The notes beneath the pieces were generated by a model. The model worked only from the letters and a program-made list of their open reading frames with translations, made no database searches and was not told where the DNA came from. 48,066 nt of DNA from Bacillota bacterium (GTDB taxonomy: Bacteria > Bacillota > Limnochordia > Darwinibacteriales > DTU012): contig JAAYMV010000081.1 in assembly GCA_012521185.1 (NCBI GenBank), positions 1 to 48,066 of the forward strand, written 5' to 3'. Both the position numbers and the translations under genes were made by a program. Below, piece by piece: positions 1 to 8,519 of this stretch (positions are counted from its first letter, which is position 1; every line of letters begins with the position of its first letter).

Positions 1-93
1 CATCAACTTAGTAATCATTTCTTCTGTCGCAGCTATAATTTGCTCACGTGTATTCTCTTGTACTGTAATCGCTCCTCTGATAGCTCTAACCAG
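1..93 (-). CDS. aroH: Chorismate mutase AroH, 5' part only
   Basis: AroH-type chorismate mutases convert chorismate to prephenate for phenylalanine and tyrosine synthesis. Only the first 31 codons lie in the window; the rest runs off the left edge. The translation VRAIRGAITVQENTRE is the characteristic AroH N-terminus. No ATG, GTG or TTG is available in this frame: a TAA stop lies just upstream, and the only plausible initiator is CTG at 93-91. It sits six bases after a strong AAGGAGGG ribosome-binding site (107-100). The upstream GTG at 101-99 is out of frame and soon meets a stop. A CTG start is rare; a base-call error replacing ATG is the alternative. The gene follows the flavoprotein gene by 35 bases and is probably co-transcribed with it. 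Confidence 0.85.
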   Translation of the reverse strand, partial: MVRAIRGAITVQENTREQIIAATEEMITKLM

Positions 94-128
94 TTGACAC
101 CCTCCTTAAATTCTACTATCTTTTAAAA

Positions 129-1364
129 TTAAACTTTGCTAGCGTTAATTCCTGCTAGATAACCAGTAGAAAAAGCTGCTTGTAAATTAAAGCCACCAGT
201 AACACCATCAATATCTATAACCTCTCCTGCAAAATATAAGCCAGGAATCAGTTTTGATTCCATTGTCTTAGGATTAATTTCCCCAACATCAACGCCACCT
301 GCAGTCACAATGGCAGTTGAAGTTGGCAACGTTTTTGTAATCGAAAAAGGTAAGGCTTTTAGTAGACTAACCAATTTAATTCGAGCTTCTTTTGTAATCT
401 GATTAATTGGTAACTCCGGCGATATTTTACTTAACTCTATTATCACGGGAATCAAACTACTTGGCAATAAATCAATTAATCCGTTCTTAAATTGTTTACG
501 GCTATACTTTTGAAAATCCCTTTGCAATCGTAAATCTAACGTTTTTTCATCCAATGCTGGTTTAAGATCAATAGTCAAATCCACTTGAGCACCTGCATTT
601 AACCAGATGGCTGCTTGACGACTAAGAGTTAGAATAGTCGGGCCTGTTAGTCCAAAGTGGGCAAACTGCATTTCGCCAAACTCTTGATGGATTTCTTTGC
701 CATTAGTCACTGAAACTGTTACATTTCGTAAAGTAAGGCCAGACAGCTCCTTAACCCATGTTTCTTTGGTTCTCAAAGCTACTAAAGCAGGAAAGGGAGT
801 AACAATGTTGTGTCCTAACTGCTTAGCAAATTGATAACCGTCACCAGTAGAGCCAGTCTTCGGGTAACTAAGTCCGCCTGTAGCAATGATCACTCGATCA
901 GCAACAAAATTTCCTCGATTAGTTACTACCTTAAACGATCGATTTTGATTGACTAATACATTTTCTACTAAAGTATTTAAACAAATCTGCACCTGTTGCT
1001 GTTTAACAAACTTAACAAGAGCATCAGCCACTTGATCTGCGTCATCAGAAACAGGAAATATTCGGCGTCCTCGTTCTTCTTTGGTTTGGACACCAAGAGA
1101 ATGAAAAAAGTTAATTACATCATAATTGCTAAACTGATATAAAGCGCTATATAAAAATTTACCATTGCCTGGATAATTGTTGATAAACTCCGATAGCTCG
1201 CAGGCATTGGTAATATTACAACGGCCTTTTCCCGTTATTCTGATTTTCTTACCTAAAATATTATTGCGTTCCAACAAACTAACCTGTGCGCCATTTTGTG
1301 CTGCAAAACCGGCTGCTAATAACCCAGCTGCACCGCCGCCAATTACTAACACTTTACTTGCCAC
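129..1364 (-). CDS. FAD-dependent oxidoreductase of the HI0933/YtfP (BaiN-like) family
   Basis: This is a 411-residue flavoprotein of the HI0933/YtfP family. The N-terminus has the dinucleotide-binding signature VLVIGGGAAGLLAA, then the family motif GKKIRITGKGRCNITN near residues 38-53. A second glycine-rich element, ATGGLSYPKTGSTGDGY, follows near residue 161. The C-terminus, with GLYFAGEVIDIDGVTGGFN, closes the FAD site. Length is normal for the family. The physiological substrate is unknown for most members; some gut homologues reduce bile-acid intermediates, but nothing here supports that role. The ATG lies inside the last codons of rluB (11-base overlap), so the two are probably translationally coupled. 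Confidence 0.9.
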   Translation of the reverse strand: MASKVLVIGGGAAGLLAAGFAAQNGAQVSLLERNNILGKKIRITGKGRCNITNACELSEFINNYPGNGKFLYSALYQFSNYDVINFFHSLGVQTKEERGRRIFPVSDDADQVADALVKFVKQQQVQICLNTLVENVLVNQNRSFKVVTNRGNFVADRVIIATGGLSYPKTGSTGDGYQFAKQLGHNIVTPFPALVALRTKETWVKELSGLTLRNVTVSVTNGKEIHQEFGEMQFAHFGLTGPTILTLSRQAAIWLNAGAQVDLTIDLKPALDEKTLDLRLQRDFQKYSRKQFKNGLIDLLPSSLIPVIIELSKISPELPINQITKEARIKLVSLLKALPFSITKTLPTSTAIVTAGGVDVGEINPKTMESKLIPGLYFAGEVIDIDGVTGGFNLQAAFSTGYLAGINASKV

Positions 1365-2085
1365 GAACCTTCACCGCCTGTCGTAATTTACCCACTTCTT
1401 GTTCAGTTAGCTGGCGGTATTTTCCAGGCTCTAGCTTTCCTAATTTTATTGGACCCATTTGCACCCTAATTAAGCGTTTCACAGGATGGCCGACCGCAGC
1501 ACACATTCGTCGTATTTGTCGTTTACGTCCTTCATGAATACCAATTTTTAAAAGGGATTCTTTCCCATCCGAACTGATTATTTGAACAATCGCTGGACTA
1601 GTTAAGCCATCCTCTAATTCCACTCCTGTTCTCAACTGTTCTAAAGTCGCAGACGATAACTGACCTTCCACTTTGACTAAATAGTACTTACGAATTTGAT
1701 AACGTGGGTGGATTAATCGATTGGCTAAACGACCATCATTAGTTAATAATAATAGACCTTCAGAATCATAATCTAAACGCCCAACTGGATATATTCGCTG
1801 TTTTACTTCTGGCAGCAACTCCATTACAGTCTTACGTCCTCGTTCATCGCTGACGGAAGTTATAAAGCCTTTTGGCTTATGTAAAAGATAATAAACTAAT
1901 GGTTCCTTACCTTGAATTACTCGATTATTAACTTTTATAACATCCTTATTCGGGTCTACCTTGATTCCAAGTTGAGTAACAATTTTTCCATTAACACTAA
2001 CTAATCCATCTAAGATCATTTGTTCACAGACCCGTCGTGAGCCAACACCGGCATGAGCCATTACTTTCTGTAATCTTTCCTTCAT
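1354..2085 (-). CDS. rluB: 23S rRNA pseudouridine synthase RluB/YtzG family
   Basis: This 243-residue RsuA/RluB-family pseudouridine synthase probably modifies 23S rRNA in the peptidyl-transferase region. An S4 RNA-binding domain occupies about residues 1-60 (RLQKVMAHAGVGSRR). The catalytic domain carries the invariant motif GRLDYDSEGLLLLTNDG, with catalytic aspartate D105. The terminal region has EGRKRQIRRMCAAVGHPVKRL, typical of RluB rather than RluA or TruA. An AGGAGG ribosome-binding site precedes the ATG. In Firmicutes it commonly follows scpA-scpB, as here. RsuA and RluB specificities are hard to separate by eye, so the target base is inferred. Confidence 0.9.
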   Translation of the reverse strand: MKERLQKVMAHAGVGSRRVCEQMILDGLVSVNGKIVTQLGIKVDPNKDVIKVNNRVIQGKEPLVYYLLHKPKGFITSVSDERGRKTVMELLPEVKQRIYPVGRLDYDSEGLLLLTNDGRLANRLIHPRYQIRKYYLVKVEGQLSSATLEQLRTGVELEDGLTSPAIVQIISSDGKESLLKIGIHEGRKRQIRRMCAAVGHPVKRLIRVQMGPIKLGKLEPGKYRQLTEQEVGKLRQAVKVRGK

Positions 2086-2139
2086 CTACCTATCCTCCTA
2101 GATATTCCAATAATACCCGAGTTAGAAATTATTTACAAG

Positions 2140-2165
2140 TAAAAAAAGAGGGGAAATCCCCTCTT
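2140..2165 (-). terminator. Rho-independent terminator after gerW
   Basis: On the minus strand a nine-base stem AAGAGGGGA/TCCCCTCTT is followed by a run of T residues. The gerW stop codon (2166-2164) overlaps the stem. It separates the scpAB-gerW operon from rluB. Confidence 0.9.
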
Positions 2166-2589
2166 AAGTACGCATCGGTCCAAGATCAAAAGCATTTTGT
2201 TTAACTACTCCATTAGTTGTTCCCCGTCGAGTTCCTTGAAACTGTTCGATCACCTTCGGTATTAAGTCGATAATCCGATCATAAATTGCTGAATTATCTA
2301 CTGGAAGCAACCTAACTTGTTGGTTCCCGACCACTAAAAAAGCTACAGGGTTTAACGAGATTCCACCACCGCTTCCACCGCCAAATGGAAAGCTAGCCTC
2401 TGACTCACTATCAGAACTAAATTCTGTGCCCCCAGCTGCAAAGCCAAAACTGACTCTGCTAACTGGTAAGATTACGCTGCCATCGGACGTCTCTACTGGT
2501 TCACCTAAGATAGTATTCACATCCACCATCATCTTTAAATTTTCCATTGCTGTTTCCATTAAGGCCTCAATCGGGTGATTATCACTCAT
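2164..2589 (-). CDS. ytfJ: GerW/YtfJ family spore protein
   Basis: This 141-residue protein belongs to the GerW (YtfJ) sporulation family, needed in Bacillus for normal spore germination. Recognisable elements are the N-terminus PIEALMETAMENLKMMVDVNT, the GEPVETSDGSVILPVSRVSFGF segment and a glycine-rich loop FPFGGGSGGGISLNPVAFLVV. The ATG overlaps the TGA stop of the upstream DUF2953 gene by four bases (ATGA), indicating translational coupling. The ribosome-binding site is AAGGAGGG. The DUF2953-GerW pairing is also known in Bacillus (ytfI-ytfJ). Expression in the forespore is expected from family knowledge; no sigma-G promoter was identified here. Confidence 0.92.
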   Translation of the reverse strand: MSDNHPIEALMETAMENLKMMVDVNTILGEPVETSDGSVILPVSRVSFGFAAGGTEFSSDSESEASFPFGGGSGGGISLNPVAFLVVGNQQVRLLPVDNSAIYDRIIDLIPKVIEQFQGTRRGTTNGVVKQNAFDLGPMRT

Positions 2590-3089
2590 CCTGGCACCCT
2601 CCTTTTCCCAAATTGCTGTTTAAGCGCTCTAAGAATAATTTGACCTACTCGAGTACGAAATATACAGCTCAACCTAATCTCTAGTTTGGCCTGACCAAAG
2701 GATGGTGTAATATTAATCATCGGGCGAGTTGCAAACTTAAAGGAATTCCTCATCCAAGAATACACTGTACTTATTCCAGCCCACAGCAAGCCATTGGCTA
2801 TTCCAGTAATAGAGGCCTCACCAGTACTATATTTAACCAACAACTTTAACTGCTCAATTTCTTGGAAAATTAGGGTGGTATCAAAAACCGGATTTTTTTT
2901 CCTATTGGGTACCACTTTATTCTTCATAAATTGAACTAGTGAATTATTAATCCCTATTGGCAAGCGCCACAACCAAAAAACAACTTGTAATTGATCAACC
3001 AGATCATTTCGTGAATACTGAATTTCTAACTTTAACGGCATTATAAGAATTAAGGTCAACAAGGACAATAAAAAAAGACTGAGAAACAT
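2586..3089 (-). CDS. DUF2953 membrane-anchored protein (YtfI-like)
   Basis: This 167-residue protein resembles the DUF2953/YtfI family. One N-terminal membrane segment (about residues 1-17, MFLSLFLLSLLTLILIM) is followed by a beta-rich region (LEIQYSRNDLVDQLQVVFWLWRL) and a basic tail. A conserved-looking stretch near the C-terminus, ITPSFGQAKLEIRLSCIFRTRVGQIIL, matches the DUF2953 pattern. It overlaps gerW by four bases and lies downstream of scpB after a 53-base gap. The molecular function is unknown; coupling to gerW suggests a spore-envelope role, which is inference. Confidence 0.75.
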   Translation of the reverse strand: MFLSLFLLSLLTLILIMPLKLEIQYSRNDLVDQLQVVFWLWRLPIGINNSLVQFMKNKVVPNRKKNPVFDTTLIFQEIEQLKLLVKYSTGEASITGIANGLLWAGISTVYSWMRNSFKFATRPMINITPSFGQAKLEIRLSCIFRTRVGQIILRALKQQFGKRRVPG

Positions 3090-3142
3090 CGGATCACTCC
3101 ATTATCTATCTCAGTCATACTTTCCCCATCTCTAGTTCTTAC

Positions 3143-3679
3143 TTATGCATCCCGGGATTTATAATCTGGTAAATTATCAACTTGAGGTAGATCATCCAAA
3201 GACTTTAAACCAAAATGAATCAAAAATTGATTGGTAGTACCATAAATAATTGGTCGACCTGGACCATCACGACGTCCTAATTCAACAATTAACTCTCGTT
3301 CTAACAATGTGTTAATCGCACTTTGAGAGCTTACTCCTCGAATTTCTTCAATCTCACTGCGAGATATTGGCTGCTTATAAGCAACAATTGCCAAAGTTTC
3401 TAGACCAGCTGCCGATAATGGTGTAGTAATCACTGGCCGCCCAATTTTTTCAATCCATGGCGCAAATTCAGGCCGAGTAACAAATTGATAGCCACCAGCT
3501 ACTACTCTTAAAGTAATCCCGCTTTTGGCATACTGCTCTTTGATCATTTCTATAATCCGCTGTACTAGCTCCTGTTCTAAGTCCAGAATATTACTAATCT
3601 CCAAAACAGTAATTGGATGAGGAGCAGCAAAAATTAATGCTTCAATGATTCGGCGCGCTTCATCTAAGGATAAGGACAT
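3143..3679 (-). CDS. scpB: Segregation and condensation protein ScpB
   Basis: ScpB (178 residues) is the winged-helix kite subunit of the SMC-ScpAB condensin, which organises and segregates the chromosome. Clear features are EALIFAAPHPITVLEIS near the N-terminus, LETLAIVAYKQPISRSEIEEIRGV in the first winged helix, and GRRDGPGRPIIYGTT near the C-terminus. The ATG at 3679 is preferred over an in-frame GTG nine bases upstream, because that GTG touches the GGAAGGG ribosome-binding site while the ATG lies eight bases after it. The gene follows scpA by 18 bases, the standard pairing. Confidence 0.95.
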   Translation of the reverse strand: MSLSLDEARRIIEALIFAAPHPITVLEISNILDLEQELVQRIIEMIKEQYAKSGITLRVVAGGYQFVTRPEFAPWIEKIGRPVITTPLSAAGLETLAIVAYKQPISRSEIEEIRGVSSQSAINTLLERELIVELGRRDGPGRPIIYGTTNQFLIHFGLKSLDDLPQVDNLPDYKSRDA

Positions 3680-3697
3680 AAAATACACCCTTCCACA

Positions 3698-4426
3698 CTA
3701 CTGGCTAGCAAGTTCTATATAAATCTCACCAAATTCATGTTCCTGCCGAACAACTATCTCACACATACGAACTAATTCAAGTATCGCTAAAAATGTAGTT
3801 ACAATATAATACCGTTCTTTAACTATTAATAAATCGCTAAAGGTTGCCCGTTTCTCTGCTAACAAACTTAGTCTGATTTGAGCAATACACTCATTTAACG
3901 AAATTCGTTTTCTTTTTCCCACTTCGTGTACTGTTTCACTTTCGGCTAAAGCTTGTAAAACTTCTTGCAATAACAGGGCTAAGCAATTCGGATCATTTTC
4001 TCCAACTAAATTTGTAAAGACAGGCTGTTTTTCACTAAAATCATCAGGTATGATCCGGGGATATACCGCTTCTGCTGCTTGATAATGTTCTTGTAATAAA
4101 TTGGCAACTTCTTTATAGAATTTATACTCTAATAACCGAGCAACTAAATCTTCTCGTGGATCCTCTTCATCATATTCTTCTCCATCAATCGCAGGTGGTT
4201 TGGGCAACAACATTCTGGCTTTAATCTGTAGCAAAGTTGTAGCCATTACTAAAAACTCACCACTAACAGCTAAATCATGCTCCTGCATTTGATGTAAATA
4301 ATCAAGATAATCATCTGCTAACTGTGCGATAGGAATATCTAGAATATCAATTTCCGCTCGTTCTATTAAACTTAATAATAAATCAAAGGGACCTTCAAAA
4401 ACCTCTAGTTTTACCAAATATCCCAT
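3698..4426 (-). CDS. scpA: Segregation and condensation protein ScpA
   Basis: ScpA (about 242 residues) is the kleisin subunit bridging the two SMC heads, with ScpB bound to its middle. The N-terminal kleisin motif YLVKLEVFEGPFDLLLSLIE is unmistakable, followed by DILDIPIAQLADDYLDYL. The acidic linker GEEYDEEDPREDLVARLLEYK and the C-terminal winged helix (TFLAILELVRMCEIVVRQE) are intact. The open frame extends 29 codons further into the site-2 protease gene, but that part lacks similarity. The ATG at 4426, or a TTG two codons before it, is the likely start. The two genes are separated by only 14 bases. Confidence 0.95.
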   Translation of the reverse strand: MGYLVKLEVFEGPFDLLLSLIERAEIDILDIPIAQLADDYLDYLHQMQEHDLAVSGEFLVMATTLLQIKARMLLPKPPAIDGEEYDEEDPREDLVARLLEYKFYKEVANLLQEHYQAAEAVYPRIIPDDFSEKQPVFTNLVGENDPNCLALLLQEVLQALAESETVHEVGKRKRISLNECIAQIRLSLLAEKRATFSDLLIVKERYYIVTTFLAILELVRMCEIVVRQEHEFGEIYIELASQ

Positions 4427-4440
4427 AACCAACCACCATT

Positions 4441-5046
4441 CTAGCGAATACCAATTAAAAAGTACAAGACATTTACCACAGGTGATAGAATTTTTTGAAA
4501 TATGCCACTCCATAATAAGAGGATTAATACAACTGGCGAAAACTGAGCTAACCGCTCAAAAGAAAGCCGATATTTTAACGGTAAGAATCCACCTAAAATT
4601 TTTGAACCATCTAAAGGTGGAAACGGCAACAAATTAAAAGCCGCTAAACTTATGTTGATAGCAATATTGATTTCCAGAAAAATTGCTACTATGCTAGCAG
4701 AAGTTAAATTAGGCAAGAGTGGTGGTACAATCTGATAAATTTGGTAAAAGATAAACGCTGAAGTAATATTCGCTAATGGACCAGCAAAGGCCACTAGCAT
4801 CATGCCTTTACGTCGATCTTTAAAATATAATGGATTAACCTGTACAGGCTTGGCCCAGCCAAAACGAAATACTAATAACATGATCGCGCCTAACGGATCT
4901 AAATGAGCTAATGGATTTAGCGTTAGCCTACCTTGGTACTTGGGCGTAGGATCCCCTAAACCATAGGCCATTGCTCCATGGGCGAACTCATGGATAGATA
5001 TGGCAAATAATATTGCCGGTACTAGAAACAATATTTCAATTAACAA
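4441..5046 (-). CDS. Site-2 protease family (M50) membrane metalloprotease
   Basis: This 201-residue polytopic protein is a small, PDZ-less M50 site-2 protease, which cuts membrane-embedded substrates. The zinc motif HEFAH sits in the first membrane region (IHEFAHGAMAYGLGDPTPK). The distal aspartate motif, NLLPFPPLDGSKIL, lies near residue 145. Four to six hydrophobic segments are visible. The start is uncertain: TTG at 5046 lies after a GAGGTGG ribosome-binding site, whereas the alternative GTG at 5055 overlaps that site. Its substrate is unknown. Position between lysA and scpA is common in Clostridia and need not mean shared function. Confidence 0.9.
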   Translation of the reverse strand: MLIEILFLVPAILFAISIHEFAHGAMAYGLGDPTPKYQGRLTLNPLAHLDPLGAIMLLVFRFGWAKPVQVNPLYFKDRRKGMMLVAFAGPLANITSAFIFYQIYQIVPPLLPNLTSASIVAIFLEINIAINISLAAFNLLPFPPLDGSKILGGFLPLKYRLSFERLAQFSPVVLILLLWSGIFQKILSPVVNVLYFLIGIR

Positions 5047-5067
5047 TCCAACCACCTCTTAATAGCG

Positions 5068-6378
5068 TTAAATTCCCGCTTGCCATCGTTTTGGGATCCT
5101 GTGCAATCTGATCAAATCAGCGTAAGTTTCCCTTTCAACCATTAACTTACTTTCTCCTCGGTAAACAGTAACAATTGCTGGACGGGGCAATGAGTTATAG
5201 TTACTCGCCATGGAATAATTATAAGCCCCTGTGGATAAAACTGCCAGTAAATCACCAGGTTCTAATTGAGGTAGTTCTATATTTTCGATTAATTTATCAC
5301 TTGATTCACAACATTTACCCGCAATCGTATACGTTTTTTCGGCTGGTTGATCAGCTTTATTAGCTACTATCCCATGGTATTGTGCTTGATATAATGCCAC
5401 CCGTGGGTTATCAGTCATTCCGCCATCTACCGATGCATAAGTCCGAATCCCGGGAATATCCTTAATCGCACCAATTTGGTAAACTGTCGTACCTGCTTCG
5501 CCCACAATAGAACGACCTGGTTCAATCATAATTCTAGGGATCTCCAAATTCCGTTGTTCCGCCGCTTCTTTAACAGAACTTACCAAAAACTTAGTAAATT
5601 CCGGAATGGGAACAGGTTGATCCGCCTTAGTATATCGTATACCTAATCCGCCACCAAGATTTAATTCCGACAAAGTAATTCCCTTAGATTTATAGTTTAA
5701 GATAAAGTCCATCATCACATTTATCGCAACTTTATAAGAAGAAATATCAAAAATTTGTGAACCAATATGGCAGTGAATCCCTTTAAGGTTAATGTATTCG
5801 AAACCATCAGCTAAATCCACAGACCGCTCAGCATCTCCATTGCCAATACTAAATCCGAATTTAGAATCTGGCTGTCCCGTTTGAATATAACTGTGAGTAT
5901 CTGCTTCCACACCAGGATTCAATCTGAGTAATATATTTACTTGACGGCGCTTGTTCGCAGCTATCTCAGCCAAAGTCTCTAACTCATAGAAATTGTCAAC
6001 TACAATCCGGCCTACTCCTACATCGATAGCCATCTGTAACTCAGAAATAGATTTATTATTACCATGAAAATAAATCCGATTTACTGGAAATCCAGCTTGC
6101 AGTGCCACATAAAGTTCGCCACCACTAACCACATCAATACTTAGGCCTAAGGCTTCTATTAATTTACACATCCCCAAAGTTAAGAAAGCTTTACTAGCAT
6201 AAATTACTTCATAATTTTCTAATTCCGCTAATCCAGCTAAATAAGCTTTGGCATTATTAATTACTGTTTCTTCATCAAAAATATATAGTGGAGTACCATA
6301 TTTTTGAGCCAATTCAACAACATCACAACCACCAATTTCTAAGTGTCCTTGCTTATTAATTGACATTGTTCCGTTCAT
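5068..6378 (-). CDS. lysA: Diaminopimelate decarboxylase
   Basis: LysA decarboxylates meso-diaminopimelate to L-lysine, the last step of lysine synthesis, using pyridoxal phosphate. The 436-residue protein has the PLP-lysine motif VIYASKAF near residue 63. It also has HCHIGSQI near residue 204, the glycine-rich phosphate loop LNLGGGLGIRY, EPGRSIVGEAG, and the active-site CCESSD. ATG at 6378 is chosen over the adjacent TTG; it lies eight bases after GGGGAGAAG. In Bacillus lysA directly follows spoVAF; here three activase-type genes and a terminator lie between the two. No lysine riboswitch fits in the short upstream gap. Confidence 0.96.
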   Translation of the reverse strand: MNGTMSINKQGHLEIGGCDVVELAQKYGTPLYIFDEETVINNAKAYLAGLAELENYEVIYASKAFLTLGMCKLIEALGLSIDVVSGGELYVALQAGFPVNRIYFHGNNKSISELQMAIDVGVGRIVVDNFYELETLAEIAANKRRQVNILLRLNPGVEADTHSYIQTGQPDSKFGFSIGNGDAERSVDLADGFEYINLKGIHCHIGSQIFDISSYKVAINVMMDFILNYKSKGITLSELNLGGGLGIRYTKADQPVPIPEFTKFLVSSVKEAAEQRNLEIPRIMIEPGRSIVGEAGTTVYQIGAIKDIPGIRTYASVDGGMTDNPRVALYQAQYHGIVANKADQPAEKTYTIAGKCCESSDKLIENIELPQLEPGDLLAVLSTGAYNYSMASNYNSLPRPAIVTVYRGESKLMVERETYADLIRLHRIPKRWQAGI

Positions 6379-6412
6379 CAATTACACTTCTCCCCAATCA
6401 CCTACAATGTGG

Positions 6413-6436
6413 AAAAACCCCCGCGTAGCGAGGGTT
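6413..6436 (-). terminator. Rho-independent terminator upstream of lysA
   Basis: On the minus strand, stem AACCCTCGC/GCGGGGGTT with a three-base loop and one U-G pair is followed by five T residues. It ends the activase cluster; lysA therefore needs its own promoter in the short gap or readthrough. Confidence 0.88.
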
Positions 6437-6445
6437 AAATTTATT

Positions 6446-7435
6446 TTAGCACAAAGATCGTGAAATAGCAACAGTTGACAAACTGGCATGCGATTTTCCA
6501 CAGCGCGCTCCCCAACTGGCAACTAACTGTTGATCCTTGTAAATATTTACAATTTCACAGTGATTAGGGCAGTCAGTACATTCAAAACTATTGTTTGAAT
6601 ACACACACCTAAGCAAGTCTTGGCCATAAAATTTAGTTCGATGTCCTTGTTCAATATATTCTTCAGCTAGAATAGCTGCCCCAATAGCACCCATAACATC
6701 ATGATTTTGTGGCACATATATATCCATGCCTAAGATTTCTTGAAAAGCTTTTCTCATCCCCTTGTTGGCAGCTACTCCACCTTGAAAAACAACTGGAGCT
6801 TGAATATCCTTGCCTTTTCCTAAATTGTTGACATAATTACGAACCATTGCCTGACATAGACCAGCTAGAATATCTGGTAAACTATGACCTAATTGCTGCT
6901 TATGAATCATATCAGATTCAGCAAATACAGTGCAGCGTCCAGCAATCCGAACAGGCGTTTTGCTCACTAAAGCTATATCACCAAACTTATCAATTGGTAT
7001 ATTTAATCGACCTGCCTGCTGATCTAAAAATGAACCTGTTCCAGCAGCACAAACTGTATTCATCGCAAAGTCCACTACTACCCCTTGCTTAAGGATAATG
7101 ATTTTTGAATCCTGACCGCCTATTTCTAGAATTGTGCGAACATCGGGTACTTCATTAGCTGCAGCTATTGCATGAGCTGTAATTTCATTCTTGATTACAT
7201 CTGCACCTAACATTACTCCTGCTAATTCTCGAGCACTGCCAGTAGTCCCAACACCAACTATTTGATGCTCATCCGCTAAAAGCTGTTTCATTCCTTGTTG
7301 AAGCACTTGCATCGGTTTACCTTGAGTACGGATATTTACTTTCTTCAACAACTTCTTAGTTTTAGGTTCTAATAAAACCAAATTTGTACTAACTGAGCCT
7401 AAGTCAACACCCAAATAAGCTTGTTGCTTTTTCAT
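6446..7435 (-). CDS. 2-hydroxyacyl-CoA dehydratase activase-type ATPase (BadF/BcrA family)
   Basis: This 329-residue actin-fold ATPase belongs to the HgdC/BcrA/BadF family. Such proteins use ATP and a [4Fe-4S] cluster shared by a dimer to inject low-potential electrons into a partner iron-sulfur enzyme. Phosphate-1 motif GVDLGSVSTN, the GIGGQDSK-type element EIGGQDSK, and both cluster cysteines are present: C129 (NTVCAAGTGSF) and C168 (GRCTVFAESD). Beyond the usual ~260-residue core is a C-terminal cysteine module (C286, C289, C293, C312), seen in the larger YjiL-like forms. The ATG at 7435, after AAAGGAG, lies within the end of the preceding gene (32-base overlap); 30 upstream in-frame codons are not needed. 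No dehydratase (HgdA/HgdB) gene is adjacent. Confidence 0.93.
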   Translation of the reverse strand: MKKQQAYLGVDLGSVSTNLVLLEPKTKKLLKKVNIRTQGKPMQVLQQGMKQLLADEHQIVGVGTTGSARELAGVMLGADVIKNEITAHAIAAANEVPDVRTILEIGGQDSKIIILKQGVVVDFAMNTVCAAGTGSFLDQQAGRLNIPIDKFGDIALVSKTPVRIAGRCTVFAESDMIHKQQLGHSLPDILAGLCQAMVRNYVNNLGKGKDIQAPVVFQGGVAANKGMRKAFQEILGMDIYVPQNHDVMGAIGAAILAEEYIEQGHRTKFYGQDLLRCVYSNNSFECTDCPNHCEIVNIYKDQQLVASWGARCGKSHASLSTVAISRSLC

Positions 7436-8519
7436 GCTGAAACTCCTTTTGTTTGCGTTGTAACAAATCGACAAAAGCTTCCAACCTTGTTTGATAACCT
7501 GCCTCACCCGTATGCTCATCAACAATTAAAAAGAGGATTGGAATTTGCAAATCTGCACTAACTTTTGTCAGGACACTTTGAGCAATAATTTCCGGCATAC
7601 ACGTAAAAGGCATAATGTGAACGATCCCATTATAATCCGCTTTCGCCAGCTGAATAGTACTGGCGACACTTTCTAAACCATGGCCGCCTACCCAGCTATT
7701 CAAATATCCATCGGTTTGTTTAACCAATCTTTTAATGCGATAAGAAGCAAAGGGACTAAGGAAAATATGATCTCGTACCCAGCGAAGTACACTCACTTCC
7801 CTAGTAACCTGTACACCAAGATGTCCTAGCCGCTCTTCTAAATTTAAGTTCGTAAATGACTCTAAAATTGTATATATCTCACCGATTAAGCCAACTTTTA
7901 ATGGCTGAACTGGACTATGGTTTGCTAAATCTAGGATTCTAGCCTGTTCTTCCCGGCATATTCTTCTAAGAGAGGCGATACTATTAGCCTGTCGAATATT
8001 AGCCAAGCTAGCTTGTAGTACTCGTGAAGTAATTCCTAGTTGTTTTTCTCGCGGTCTAACATAACATGCGGCATTTTCTAAAAGTTCCACAGCTTTTTGT
8101 TTTTCCCAAGCCAGACGTAAACCCCGCCATAAACTACCTATCCCTTTTGGCTGGGCTAACCGTAGGATCTGATCTTTTAAATTCTTTAAACCTTCCCTGG
8201 CAGGCTCTAACACAATCAATTCAACATCTAACCCTAAATCTTTTAAGATCTCCTTTTGTACTTGAGCAAAATAACCTAAGCGGCAGGGACCAGAACCACC
8301 AATCATCACAATCCCTTCTGCTCCTAATTGGATGGCTTCGATATAATTTCCTACATTGATTTTCATGGGCAGGCAAATCGTTTCGGGACTATACTTTGTT
8401 CCTAGACTTAGAGTTTTCTTACTACAAGTAGGAGGCAGAATCACTTCGTGACCCATTTCTTGTAACAAGGCCTCAAAGGCTATGTAACAATTCCCCATGT
8501 GAGGAACAGTTAACTTCAT
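7404..8519 (-). CDS. Activase-associated iron-sulfur-type protein (HgdB/DUF2229-related), larger paralogue
   Basis: This 371-residue protein is commonly named 'CoA protein activase'. It resembles the DUF2229/HgdB-like modules that are fused behind BcrA-type ATPases in very large activases. Candidate metal-ligand cysteines are C11, C32, C49 (ETICLPMKINVGNYIE) and C79 (GSGPCRLGYF). The C-terminus has FTCMPEIIAQ and DEHTGEAGYQTRLEAFVDLL, shared with the neighbouring gene product, so the two are paralogues. It overlaps both neighbours (47 and 32 bases), indicating strict co-expression with the ATPase. The electron acceptor or substrate is unknown; a double-cubane-cluster-type reductase is one possibility, but this is speculation. 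Confidence 0.82.
   Translation of the reverse strand: MKLTVPHMGNCYIAFEALLQEMGHEVILPPTCSKKTLSLGTKYSPETICLPMKINVGNYIEAIQLGAEGIVMIGGSGPCRLGYFAQVQKEILKDLGLDVELIVLEPAREGLKNLKDQILRLAQPKGIGSLWRGLRLAWEKQKAVELLENAACYVRPREKQLGITSRVLQASLANIRQANSIASLRRICREEQARILDLANHSPVQPLKVGLIGEIYTILESFTNLNLEERLGHLGVQVTREVSVLRWVRDHIFLSPFASYRIKRLVKQTDGYLNSWVGGHGLESVASTIQLAKADYNGIVHIMPFTCMPEIIAQSVLTKVSADLQIPILFLIVDEHTGEAGYQTRLEAFVDLLQRKQKEFQHEKATSLFGC

Noticed and set aside
5068-6445. Lysine riboswitch before lysA
   Set aside because: Only about 67 bases separate lysA from the upstream gene and they contain a terminator; the L-box aptamer would not fit.
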